A stretch of 64,000 nucleotides of DNA, taken from Herbaspirillum aquaticum. GTDB taxonomy: Bacteria > Pseudomonadota > Gammaproteobacteria > Burkholderiales > Burkholderiaceae_D. The DNA lies in contig NZ_NJGV01000010.1 in NCBI RefSeq assembly GCF_002213425.1, positions 173,525-237,524 of the forward strand. The letters are read 5' to 3'. How positions within the stretch are numbered: position 1 is the first letter of the stretch; each line of letters begins with the position of its first letter. Below, one piece after another: positions 1 to 8,204 of this stretch. The notes under the pieces were generated by a model. It was not told where the DNA came from, searched no databases, and was given only the letters and a program-made list of their open reading frames with translations. The position numbers were made by a program, and so were the translations under genes.

Positions 1-696
1 CTGCTGGTGGTCTACGTGCGCCGCTCGGTGCCCGAGACCGATGCCTTCCTGGCCGGCCGCAAGGCCGTCGCCGGCAAGCCTGCGGCCAGTACGCTTCTGG
101 GCATCTTCCGCCCTGACGTGCTGCGCCTGACCCTCATCGGCAGCCTGCTAGGCGTGGGCGCACACGGTGGCTACTACGCGCTGATGACCTGGCTGCCCAC
201 TTACCTGAAGACCGAGAAGCACCTGTCGGTACTCTCCACCGGCGGTTACCTGGCCGTCATCATCATCGCCTTCTGGTGCGGTTGCATCGCCAGTGCGCAA
301 TTGCTGGACCGCATCGGTCGCCGCCGCACCGTGGCGTCCTTCGCGCTGTGCTGCGTGGCCACCGTGCTGTGCTACATCTTCCTGCCGCTCACCGATACCC
401 AGATGCTGATCTGCGGCTTCCCGCTGGGCTTCTTCGCTGCCGGCATCCCGGCCAGCCTGGGTGCGCTGTTCAACGAGCTCTACCCGAGCGGCATCCGTGG
501 CACCGGCGTGGGCTTCTGCTACAACTTCGGGCGCGTGGCCTCGGCCGGCTTCCCGGTGCTGGTCGGCCACATGAGCGACTCCATGCCGCTGGGCCAGGCC
601 ATCGGCATCGATGCCGCCATCGCTTATTCGCTGGTGGTGATCGCCGTGCTGATGCTGCCCGAAACCAAGGGCCGCCAGATGGAAACCGGCGCATGA
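1..696 (+). CDS. MFS transporter, C-terminal part (cut by window edge)
   Basis: This is the second half of a major facilitator superfamily transporter. The frame is open from base 1, so the start lies outside the window. About six hydrophobic helices are visible, with a cytoplasmic loop of the DRIGRRR type between the third- and fourth-last helices and an ending LPETKGRQME, which is typical of the aromatic acid/sugar-type MFS symporters. The stop codon overlaps the start of the following amidohydrolase as ATGA, so the two are translationally coupled. This suggests that the transporter imports the substrate, or the precursor of the substrate, of that hydrolase. An aromatic or dicarboxylate substrate is only an inference from the neighbour. 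Confidence 0.85.
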   Translation: MLVVYVRRSVPETDAFLAGRKAVAGKPAASTLLGIFRPDVLRLTLIGSLLGVGAHGGYYALMTWLPTYLKTEKHLSVLSTGGYLAVIIIAFWCGCIASAQLLDRIGRRRTVASFALCCVATVLCYIFLPLTDTQMLICGFPLGFFAAGIPASLGALFNELYPSGIRGTGVGFCYNFGRVASAGFPVLVGHMSDSMPLGQAIGIDAAIAYSLVVIAVLMLPETKGRQMETGA

Positions 697-1529
697 ACAC
701 CACCCCCGCCATGGCCCTACCGGCGCTGCGCATCGACACCCATGCGCACGTGTTTGCGCGCAGCCTGCCGATGGCCGCCGCGCGCCGCTATACGCCTGCC
801 TACGACGTCACCGTCGAGGAGTACCTGGCGCGCCTGGATGCGCATGGCATGAGCCACGGCGTGCTGGTGCAGCCCAGCTTCCTGGGCAGCGACAACAGCT
901 ACCTGCTGCAGGCCATCGCCCGCGCGCCGCAGCGCCTGCGCGGCATCGCCATGATCGATGCGCAGTGCGAGGACACGCAATTGCAGGCCCTGCATCAAGG
1001 GGGCGTGGTCGGGGTGCGTTTCAACCTGGTCGGCGGCGCACCGTTGCCCGATTTCCAGGGCGCGTGGCGCGACACGCTCACCCGCGTTGCCGCCCTGGGC
1101 TGGCAGGTCGAGATCCATCGCGAGGCAGGTGATTTGCCGCTGGTGCTGGAGCCCTTGCTGAAGTTGGGCCTGAAGGTGGTGGTCGATCACTTCGGCCGGG
1201 TCGACCCGGCATTGGGTGTGGACGATCCGGGATTTCGCTACCTGCTCTCCACCGGCGCTTCGCGCCAGGTGTGGGTCAAATTGTCGGCGCAGTACCGCAA
1301 TGGCGGCAGCGAGGGGGGCGCACATTTCGCCGGCCAGGCATGGCCGCTGCTGCGCCAGCACCTGGGGACGGATCGGTTGCTGTGGGGCAGCGACTGGCCG
1401 CATACCCAGCATGAAAGCATGACCAGCTATGCCGACAGCTGGCGGCGCTTTGAAACCCTGGTCAGCGACGAGGCAGATCGTCGTCGCATCACTGGCGAGA
1501 CGGCGGCGCAGCTGTTCCAGTTCGCCTGA
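693..1529 (+). CDS. Amidohydrolase, 2-pyrone-4,6-dicarboxylate lactonase-like (COG3618)
   Basis: A 278-residue TIM-barrel metal-dependent hydrolase of the amidohydrolase-2 family. Motifs run in the usual order: DTHAH near residue 13, EIHRE in the middle, a VVDHFGRVD stretch and GSDWPH towards the C-terminus, as in LigI-type lactonases that open 2-pyrone-4,6-dicarboxylate or related lactones. The start is the ATG overlapping the stop of the MFS gene; longer frames upstream are shadow reading of that gene. Family and pairing suggest a cytoplasmic lactonase or hydrolase acting on an imported aromatic breakdown product. The exact substrate cannot be read from the sequence. Confidence 0.8.
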   Translation: MNTTPAMALPALRIDTHAHVFARSLPMAAARRYTPAYDVTVEEYLARLDAHGMSHGVLVQPSFLGSDNSYLLQAIARAPQRLRGIAMIDAQCEDTQLQALHQGGVVGVRFNLVGGAPLPDFQGAWRDTLTRVAALGWQVEIHREAGDLPLVLEPLLKLGLKVVVDHFGRVDPALGVDDPGFRYLLSTGASRQVWVKLSAQYRNGGSEGGAHFAGQAWPLLRQHLGTDRLLWGSDWPHTQHESMTSYADSWRRFETLVSDEADRRRITGETAAQLFQFA

Positions 1530-1574
1530 GCCTGCAACAGGCTGGAGGGCGGCCGCCTTGGGCCATGGCATTCC

Positions 1575-1612
1575 GGACCCGGTTCGCATGACGAGCTGGG
1601 TCCTTTGTTTTT
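1575..1612 (+). terminator. Rho-independent terminator after the amidohydrolase
   Basis: GGACCC (1575-1580) pairs with GGGTCC (1598-1603), and an inner GTTCG/CGAGC pairing extends the stem. The hairpin is followed by TTTGTTTTT. It closes the MFS-amidohydrolase unit ahead of the chemoreceptor gene. Confidence 0.7.
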
Positions 1613-1702
1613 GCGGGAAAGGAAATGGCGGATTGCCAATCTTCCTGCGTGATGGAAATGCCGCATCGGGCGGCGCAAGCAATGAGGGAAAGGGGTATCA
1701 CC

Positions 1703-3253
1703 ATGAAATGGTTCATGAACAGGAAGATCGCCACCAAGCTGCTGCTGTCCTTCGTGACGGTGCTGGGGCTGATGAGTGCACTGGGTCTGTTTGCGGTCTA
1801 CCAGATGGACAAGGTCAATGACGCAGCCACCGAAATCGCCCACAAATGGGAACCCGGCATCCGCATCAGCCTGATGCTGGAACGCACGCTGGTGCGCGTG
1901 CGCTCCACTGAATTCCAGCACATCCTGGGCAATGAGCAGACCATGGCCACGCTGGAAAAGGCACTCACCGAGCGCTATGCCGAATTTGCCACGCTGGAGA
2001 CACAGTATCGCCAGCTCGGTCTCACCGCCGAGGAAGCCAGCGCCTTCGACCAGCTCAGCAAGACGCTGGCGGCCTATCTGGTGGAACACAAGAAAATCAT
2101 CGCGCTGTCCCGGGACAATCACAAGGAAGACGCCCTGGCCCTGACCAAGGGCGATTCGCTCAAGGCCTATCGCGCCATCGAGAAGCAATTCGCCACCCTG
2201 CGCCAAGCCAACATCGACCACAAGGAAGAAGCCAACACCCGCGCCGACCAGGTCTTCGGGAGTTCGCAGCGCTGGATCATCGGGCTGCTGGTGGCCGGCA
2301 TCCTGATCGGCCTGGTACTGGCCATCGCCATTGCCCGGGTGGTCTCGCATCCGCTGGCCGAAGCGCTGACACTGGCGCGGCGCGTGGCCGCCAATGATCT
2401 CAGCGGCCAGGTCAGCGTGCGCAGCCGTGACGAAACCGGCCAGCTCATGCAAGCGTTGAATGACATGACGGCAAGCCTGGGCAGCATGGTGGGTGAAGTC
2501 CATCGCAGCATCGCCATCATCAACACGGCGTCCGGCGAAATCGCCAGCGGCAATGCCGACCTGTCTTCCCGCACCGAATCGCAGGCCTCCAGCCTGGAAG
2601 AGACGGCCTCGGCGATGGAGCAGCTGACCTCCACCGTGCGCCAGAATGCCGATCACGCGCACCAGGCCAACGAACTGGTGAACACGTCCTCGCGCCTGGC
2701 CAGCGAAGGGGGGGCCGTGGTGGACCGCGTGGTGCAGACCATGGGCGAGATCCGTACCGGATCGGCGCGCATTGCCGACATCATCGGGGTCATCGACGGG
2801 ATCGCCTTCCAGACCAATATCCTGGCCTTGAACGCCGCCGTGGAAGCGGCGCGTGCCGGCGAACAAGGGCGTGGCTTTGCCGTGGTCGCCACCGAAGTGC
2901 GCAGCCTGGCCCAGCGTTCGGCCGCCGCCGCGCGCGAGATCAAGGAGCTCATCGAGGGATCGGTACAGCAGGTGGCCACCGGCGCGGACCTGGTCGACCA
3001 GGCCGGACGGACCATGCACCAGATCGTGGATTCAGTGGCGCGCGTGGCCACCCTGATGAGTGAAATTGCCGTGGCCAGCCGCGAACAAAGCCGCGGCATC
3101 GAAGAGATCAACAACGCCGTCACGCAGATGGATGAAGGTACCCAGCAGAACGCCGCGCTGGTGGAACAGGCCGCCGCAGCCGCTCATTCCCTGCGCGACC
3201 AGACGCACCAGCTGGCGGGCCTGGTCGCTCGCTTCCAGCTGCGCACTGCATGA
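1703..3253 (+). CDS. Methyl-accepting chemotaxis protein (4-helix-bundle sensor, HAMP)
   Basis: A 516-residue transmembrane chemoreceptor. An N-terminal membrane helix (about residues 11-33) precedes a helical periplasmic sensor of four-helix-bundle type. A second membrane helix (about 191-213), a HAMP domain and the cytoplasmic signalling domain follow. The hairpin tip that contacts CheA/CheW is present near residue 365 ([19 protein letters not shown]). There is no C-terminal CheR-docking pentapeptide; the protein ends in FQLRTA. The start chosen has GAGGGAAAGGGG just upstream and begins directly before the first helix; an in-frame start at 1625 would add 26 residues with no domain. The ligand is unknown. 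Confidence 0.92.
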   Translation: MKWFMNRKIATKLLLSFVTVLGLMSALGLFAVYQMDKVNDAATEIAHKWEPGIRISLMLERTLVRVRSTEFQHILGNEQTMATLEKALTERYAEFATLETQYRQLGLTAEEASAFDQLSKTLAAYLVEHKKIIALSRDNHKEDALALTKGDSLKAYRAIEKQFATLRQANIDHKEEANTRADQVFGSSQRWIIGLLVAGILIGLVLAIAIARVVSHPLAEALTLARRVAANDLSGQVSVRSRDETGQLMQALNDMTASLGSMVGEVHRSIAIINTASGEIASGNADLSSRTESQASSLEETASAMEQLTSTVRQNADHAHQANELVNTSSRLASEGGAVVDRVVQTMGEIRTGSARIADIIGVIDGIAFQTNILALNAAVEAARAGEQGRGFAVVATEVRSLAQRSAAAAREIKELIEGSVQQVATGADLVDQAGRTMHQIVDSVARVATLMSEIAVASREQSRGIEEINNAVTQMDEGTQQNAALVEQAAAAAHSLRDQTHQLAGLVARFQLRTA

Positions 3254-3269
3254 GAACCAGCCAAAGCGA

Positions 3270-3290
3270 TTGATGCATGGCCTGCATCAA
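3270..3290. repeat. Inverted repeat between convergent genes
   Basis: TTGATGCA and TGCATCAA are separated by five bases, and the same TTGATGCAT element recurs at 3300-3308. The hairpin lies between the chemoreceptor and the convergent hydrolase gene. It lacks a T-run, so it may act as an RNA 3' end structure rather than a classical terminator. Confidence 0.4.
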
Positions 3291-3357
3291 CACCCATCAT
3301 TGATGCATCCGCTGCACCATCGCTCCAGCGGATCATTCCTCCAGCGCGCCGCCGGCC

Positions 3358-3984
3358 TCACTCGATCCAGCTCAACTGCGTGAGCTTGACGCGCTCGCCC
3401 AGGCGCGGCGCATTGACCAGGTGCCACGCCGTGTATTGCTCGGCATAGGCGGTGTCGGAGGCCATCAGGTCGACCGGCACCACCACGTCAAAGCCACGGA
3501 AGGCGGCGCTGGCCGCCGTATGCAGCACTGCGCCGTGGGCGGCAGCACCGATGCAGACCACGGTCTTGATACCTTTTTCGCGCAGCATCTTTTCCAGGTC
3601 GGTGTTGACGAACTTGTCCGGGCCGGATTTGAACAGCGGCTCGCCGCCCTGCATGGCGGCTTCAGGCCAGATGTCGGCCGGGGTACTGTTGCCGCCCAGG
3701 GTGTAGATCACCGGAACCTTCTTCTCGCGTGCCATGGCCAGCAGCTTGGCCACGCGCGGCAGCATGGCCACGCAGCGCGGACGCGTATCCGGATGGCAGG
3801 TCTGGCGTGCGATGTCGAGCACCAGCACGGCGGTGGTGGCCGGGTCGATGACCACGTGCGACAGCGCCGGCGCGGCCGGGGCCTTCACCGCCGACCAGTC
3901 GTCATAGACGCCTTGGGCCGCAGCCGGGATGCTTGCCGCGAGGCCCATCAGGGCTGCCAGGAGGGCGTGGGAAAAGAGGCGCAT
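3358..3984 (-). CDS. Exported isochorismatase-fold hydrolase lacking the catalytic cysteine
   Basis: A 208-residue protein with a Sec signal peptide (about residues 1-23, ending AAA-Q) and an isochorismatase/cysteine-hydrolase domain. The family Asp is present at D57 (LVLDIAR) and the Lys at K124 (GPDKF). At the position of the nucleophilic Cys the sequence is GAAAHGAV, with Ala152 and an adjacent Ala-His pair as in true isochorismatases such as EntB and PhzD, which also lack the Cys. Amidase chemistry therefore looks unlikely. Secretion to the periplasm is unusual for this fold. Substrate unknown. Confidence 0.8.
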   Translation of the reverse strand: MRLFSHALLAALMGLAASIPAAAQGVYDDWSAVKAPAAPALSHVVIDPATTAVLVLDIARQTCHPDTRPRCVAMLPRVAKLLAMAREKKVPVIYTLGGNSTPADIWPEAAMQGGEPLFKSGPDKFVNTDLEKMLREKGIKTVVCIGAAAHGAVLHTAASAAFRGFDVVVPVDLMASDTAYAEQYTAWHLVNAPRLGERVKLTQLSWIE

Positions 3985-4225
3985 GGGTTTCCTTTCAGGA
4001 ACAGGGGGAGCCTGGAGAATCGGTATGGTTGTTCATTTCGTGCTCACTTCCCGCAGCGTGCGATACTCTGCCCGCCACGCGGAAACAAATTATCGCTGAG
4101 CTTGTCCTATCGCGCAGGCCAGGCAGCGCATTTGTGCCACCGGGGACAAGCCGCCAGGGAAGCGGCGCGACGGATAATATTTCACCAGGACAACATCTTG
4201 CCGATGGGGCGGCTGAAAGACAGCA

Positions 4226-5893
4226 TTGAACAAACTGCTTGCACGACTCGGGCTGGGTTTGACCGGCCTGGTTTTCTTCTGGGCACTGGAGTGCATCAGC
4301 ACCAACGAACTGGCCAAGAGCGGCGTGCTCATGGCAGCCGCCTTGCCGGGCATCGCCGGGCTGTTCCTGGTCTTGCCGTGGCTGCGCGAGCGTCCGCGCT
4401 GGTTCTCGCGCACGGCCCTGGCCATCATCGGGCTGTTCTTCCTGGATGCAGCCATCAAGGGGTTCCTGCGCGACTACTTCGGCCTGCGCCCCAATCCCAT
4501 CCTGGTGCTGCAAGCCATCTTCAACACCAACCCGGCCGAGAGCAGCGAATTCTTCCGTCATAACGGCCGCGACCTGGCCGAGTCACTGGGCCTACTGCTG
4601 GTGGCCTGGACGGGGCTGTGGCTGGGCGAACGCTGGCTGCAGCGCCGTGAGCAGGTACGGCCAGCCGCGCCGTGGCGCTGGCGCGGCCGGTTGGCCGTGG
4701 GCAGCTTGCTGGCCGTGTTCGTGGCATTGCATTTCAATCCCACCATGGCCAAGGAAAATCCGCTGCTGTTCTGGCCCATCCGTTATCTGGACTATCGCGA
4801 GCAACTGGCCCAGGCTGCCCACATGGAAGCGGACGTGGCCCGCAACATGGCGCATCGCTCCGACTGGCAGGTGCGTTATGCGGGGCCCGAGCGCAACACC
4901 GTGGTGTGGATCATCGGCGAGAGCCTCAATCGCGCCAACATGTCGCTCTATGGCTATGAGCGCCCCACCTCGCCCACGCTGGAATCGATGCGCAAGGAGC
5001 TCATCGTGTTCCGTGACGTGGTCTCCTCGGCGCCGGCCACCATGGACTCGCTGATGAAGATGCTGACGCCGGCCGACCTCAACGATCCCCAGGCCTGGAA
5101 CCGCAAGCCCGATGTGCTGATGCTGGCGCGCGAAGCAGGGTTCCGGATTCACTGGCTCTCCAACCAGCCGCCCAATGATGGCTGGCTGGGCCTGGTCTCG
5201 CGCCGTGCCGACGAGCAGGTGTTCATCAACAAGGGATCCGGGCGCGGCGAAAACAATTTCGACGGCAACCTGCTGCCGGCGCTGGAGACCGCCCTGCAGG
5301 ACCCGGCCCCGAAAAAGCTGATCGTGGTGCACCTGCTGGGCGCGCATCCTACCTACGACATGCGCTATCCCAGCCAGTACGCGCGCTTTGACACCGTGCG
5401 TGATGGCGTGATGGAAAAACTGGAGGGGGCCGATCGTTCGGCATGGATACGCCAGCTGCGCAATGAATACGACAACGCCATGGCCTACAACGATTACGTG
5501 GTCGGCAACATGGCCAGGCTGACCATGAATGCGGCACGTGAAGACAATGCCAGCCTGCTCTTCAGTTCCGACCACGCGCAGGAAGTGGGCCATACCCGCA
5601 ATCACGCCGGCCAGTCGGTCGCCGACGCCACCGGTTATGAAATCCCCATGCTGGTCTGGACCCGCTCCTTCACCGGCAAGAGTCCGGAAGACAAGGCCCG
5701 TCTCGAATACCGTCCCTACCAGACTGACCAGCTGGAGCATACGGTCATGGGCCTCATGGGCGTGCGCTCACGCTATTACGATGCGCGCCATGACATCTTG
5801 AGCGAGGACTTCACCAGCGGCGTGTTCCACCAGCAGCGACGCATCAACGGCCAGCCTTACCAGCCGCGCACCGTGGCCTACAACCAGAATTGA
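4226..5893 (+). CDS. Phosphoethanolamine transferase / sulfatase-fold membrane enzyme
   Basis: A 555-residue inner-membrane protein. About five hydrophobic helices in the first 165 residues precede a large periplasmic alkaline-phosphatase-superfamily domain. The metal and nucleophile motif is IIGESLNRANMSLYGY near residues 229-243, with Ser at the nucleophile position where EptA has Thr. The second metal motif FSSDHAQEVGH is near residue 447. This is the layout of EptA/CptA/OpgE-type enzymes, which transfer phosphoethanolamine to lipid A, LPS core or periplasmic glucans. The frame opens with TTG at 4226, preceded by GGGGCGGCTGAAAG; no ATG is available near. Which acceptor it decorates is unknown. 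Confidence 0.82.
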   Translation: MNKLLARLGLGLTGLVFFWALECISTNELAKSGVLMAAALPGIAGLFLVLPWLRERPRWFSRTALAIIGLFFLDAAIKGFLRDYFGLRPNPILVLQAIFNTNPAESSEFFRHNGRDLAESLGLLLVAWTGLWLGERWLQRREQVRPAAPWRWRGRLAVGSLLAVFVALHFNPTMAKENPLLFWPIRYLDYREQLAQAAHMEADVARNMAHRSDWQVRYAGPERNTVVWIIGESLNRANMSLYGYERPTSPTLESMRKELIVFRDVVSSAPATMDSLMKMLTPADLNDPQAWNRKPDVLMLAREAGFRIHWLSNQPPNDGWLGLVSRRADEQVFINKGSGRGENNFDGNLLPALETALQDPAPKKLIVVHLLGAHPTYDMRYPSQYARFDTVRDGVMEKLEGADRSAWIRQLRNEYDNAMAYNDYVVGNMARLTMNAAREDNASLLFSSDHAQEVGHTRNHAGQSVADATGYEIPMLVWTRSFTGKSPEDKARLEYRPYQTDQLEHTVMGLMGVRSRYYDARHDILSEDFTSGVFHQQRRINGQPYQPRTVAYNQN

Positions 5894-5972
5894 CGCAGCC
5901 AGCGCAGGCCTTCGGCCTGCCGCAGGATCCCGCCAGTTCTCGTATCATGCTGCTTTCGTCGCAGATCCCGCC

Positions 5973-7259
5973 ATGTCCACTTCCCCCGAAATCGCCTTTC
6001 CCCGCCACGCCGTGATCATCGGCACCGGCGCCGTCGGCCTGATGAGCGCCATCCACGCACTCGACCAGGGCTTGCAGGTGACCCTGCTCGATTTCAACGA
6101 GGCCGGCAGCCAGGAGGCGTCCAGCTATGGCAATGCCGGCTGGCTGTCCTCGCACTCGGTGATCCCGCCGGTGGAGCCGGGCATGTGGAAGAAGGTGCCC
6201 GGCTACCTGGTGGATCCGCTGGGTCCCTTGTCGATCCGCTGGCGTTACCTGCCGCGCCTCACCCCCTGGCTGGTGCGCAATCTCGCCAGCGCGCGCCGTG
6301 ATCGCATCCGCACCACCGCACGCGCCCTGCGCACGCTGGTGGCCGACGCCCGCAGCCTGCATCTGGAAGTGGCGCAGCGTGCCGGTGTGGCGCACCTGAT
6401 CGATACCTCGGGCGTGCTGCACGTCTACCGTTCGCGCCGGCATTTCGACAATGACGCCTTCGGCTGGGGCGTGCGCCGCGAGCTGGGCATCCAGTGGCAG
6501 GAAGTGGAGGGCGCGGCCCTGCGCGAACGCGAACCGGACCTGGACCCGGCCTTCGGCTTTGCGGTACAGGTCGACGAGGCCGGCCATTGCCGCAATCCCG
6601 GGGCTTACCTGCAGGCCTTGCAGGCCTATGCGTTGGCGCGCGGAGCGTGCCGGGTCGAGGGACGGGCCACCGGTTTCCGCGTGGAGAGCGGTCGCTTGAA
6701 GGCGGTGCTGACCGAACACGGTGAACTGGCCTGCGACGCTGCCGTCATCTGCGCGGGCGCACGCTCCAAGGCCCTGGCCGCCGCCGCCGGCGATCACGTG
6801 CAACTGGAGAGCGAGCGCGGCTATCACGCCGTCATTGGCGGGCACGAGCATGCAGCGCGTGCCCGCACGCCGATGATGGTGTCCGAATTCAAGATCATCG
6901 CCACGCAGATGGAAACGGGCTTGCGCATCGCCGGCCAGGTCGAGTTCGCGTCCTTCGAGGCGGCGCCTGACTGGCGGCGCGGCGAGATCATGCGCGACAT
7001 CGCCCTGAAACTCTTCCCCGGCCTGCCGCGCACGCTGCCGGCGGAAGACGTGAAATACTGGCTGGGCCGCCGTCCCAGCACCCCCGACGGCATGCCCTGC
7101 ATCGGCCCGGCCAGCGCCAGCGGCGACATCATCCACGCCTATGGACACGGTCACATCGGCCTGGGCTGCTCGGCGCGCACCGGGCGCATCGTCGCGCAGC
7201 TGCTGGCGGGGCAGGCGCCGGAAATCGACCTGGCGCCGTTCAGCCCGCAGCGCTTCTGA
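5973..7259 (+). CDS. FAD-dependent D-amino acid dehydrogenase-like oxidoreductase
   Basis: A 428-residue DAO/DadA-family flavoprotein. The dinucleotide-binding motif IIGTGAVGLMSA is at residues 14-26, followed by the ASSYGNAGWLSS segment typical of DadA-like enzymes. The C-terminal GRRPSTPDGMPCIGP and GHGHIGLGCSARTGR segments close the FAD site. The family oxidises D-amino acids or other secondary amines and passes electrons to the respiratory chain. It stands alone, with a convergent cysteine hydrolase 9 bases beyond its stop. No racemase is next to it, so the substrate stays open. Confidence 0.85.
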   Translation: MSTSPEIAFPRHAVIIGTGAVGLMSAIHALDQGLQVTLLDFNEAGSQEASSYGNAGWLSSHSVIPPVEPGMWKKVPGYLVDPLGPLSIRWRYLPRLTPWLVRNLASARRDRIRTTARALRTLVADARSLHLEVAQRAGVAHLIDTSGVLHVYRSRRHFDNDAFGWGVRRELGIQWQEVEGAALREREPDLDPAFGFAVQVDEAGHCRNPGAYLQALQAYALARGACRVEGRATGFRVESGRLKAVLTEHGELACDAAVICAGARSKALAAAAGDHVQLESERGYHAVIGGHEHAARARTPMMVSEFKIIATQMETGLRIAGQVEFASFEAAPDWRRGEIMRDIALKLFPGLPRTLPAEDVKYWLGRRPSTPDGMPCIGPASASGDIIHAYGHGHIGLGCSARTGRIVAQLLAGQAPEIDLAPFSPQRF

Positions 7260-7268
7260 GGTCCGGCT

Positions 7269-7799
7269 TCAGAAAACGATATCGGCCGCCGCCGTGATGG
7301 TGGTGCGCACGCCATGCGCCCCCAGGTTGGACAGCGTGGCCTGGTGGTGGGCCACCACCTGCTCCACCGACAACACCCCATTGGGCGCGGTGGTGTGCGC
7401 CCCGGCCGCCAGCGTCACCGGGAAGCCCAGCGCCAGCGCGCGGCGCACGGTCGATTCCACGCAGAACTCGGTCTGCATGCCGCCGATCACCAGGCGCGTT
7501 ACGCCACGGTCGCGCAGCAGCGACTCCAGTGCCGTCTGGTGGAAGGCGTCCGAGCCGCGCTTGCGCAGGGTGAGGTCATCGTCCTGGTGTTGCAATCCCT
7601 GTGCGAGTTGCCACCCGGCACTGTCGTGTTGCAAGCTGCCGCTGTCCTCATGCTGCACGAAGATCACCGGGGCACCCGCCGCGCGCGCACGGGCCGAGAG
7701 CAGGTTGATGTTGGCAATGGTGGCCGCGCCGTTGGCGACCGGCTCGGGGCCGGTGCACAGGGCTTGCTGGACGTCGATGATGAGCAGGGCAGTGGTCAT
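7269..7799 (-). CDS. Isochorismatase-family cysteine hydrolase
   Basis: A 176-residue cytoplasmic hydrolase with the complete triad of the nicotinamidase-like cysteine hydrolases: D9 (LIIDVQ), K80 (LRKRGSDAF) and C113 (MQTEFCVES). Length and motif order are those of the small YcaC/PncA-like amidases that act on amides, ureides or N-carbamoyl compounds. It converges with the flavoprotein gene and shows no operon partner. Compared with the exported homologue at 3358-3984, this one retains the nucleophile. Confidence 0.85.
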   Translation of the reverse strand: MTTALLIIDVQQALCTGPEPVANGAATIANINLLSARARAAGAPVIFVQHEDSGSLQHDSAGWQLAQGLQHQDDDLTLRKRGSDAFHQTALESLLRDRGVTRLVIGGMQTEFCVESTVRRALALGFPVTLAAGAHTTAPNGVLSVEQVVAHHQATLSNLGAHGVRTTITAAADIVF

Positions 7800-7967
7800 G
7801 GTGGCGAACGCGTGGACAAGAGTGCGCTAGGGTAACAGAGCCCCGGCCAAGCGGCCCCGCAAGGATCTTGCCAGCCTGACACTGCGGCAATTTGTCCCAT
7901 TACATCGGCCCCGGTGCTTGGCTACAATGAGGTCTCCCGAGCTTATTCCGTTTTTGCAACAATCTCC

Positions 7968-8147
7968 ATGACTGCCCTCTTTGACCGCGTTGAAGGCTTC
8001 CTGCGCAAGGCATCCGGACTGCATATCCTGCTGGCCCTGCTGCTGGTGTGCGGCCTGCTGTGCTGGGCAGTGTGGGTATGGGCCACCGGCGAGGGCCGCA
8101 CGCCCTTCGGCATGCTGGACTTCTGCATCACGCCGCCGGCGAAGTAA
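7968..8147 (+). CDS. Small single-span membrane protein, unknown
   Basis: A 59-residue frame beginning MTALFDRVEGFLRK, with one membrane helix (LLALLLVCGLLCWAVWVWA) and a short tail. A TACAAT element at 7923-7928 could be the -10 of its promoter, though the matching -35 is poor. It lies 57 bases ahead of the helicase gene on the same strand. I do not recognise a family. A TTG start at 7914 would add 18 residues without helping the structure, so the internal ATG was preferred. Confidence 0.5.
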   Translation: MTALFDRVEGFLRKASGLHILLALLLVCGLLCWAVWVWATGEGRTPFGMLDFCITPPAK

Positions 8148-8204
8148 GCCTCCCGTCGCCCGGTTTCCCCGCCTTCCTGCACGCCCGGCCTCAAGCGCCC
8201 TACA

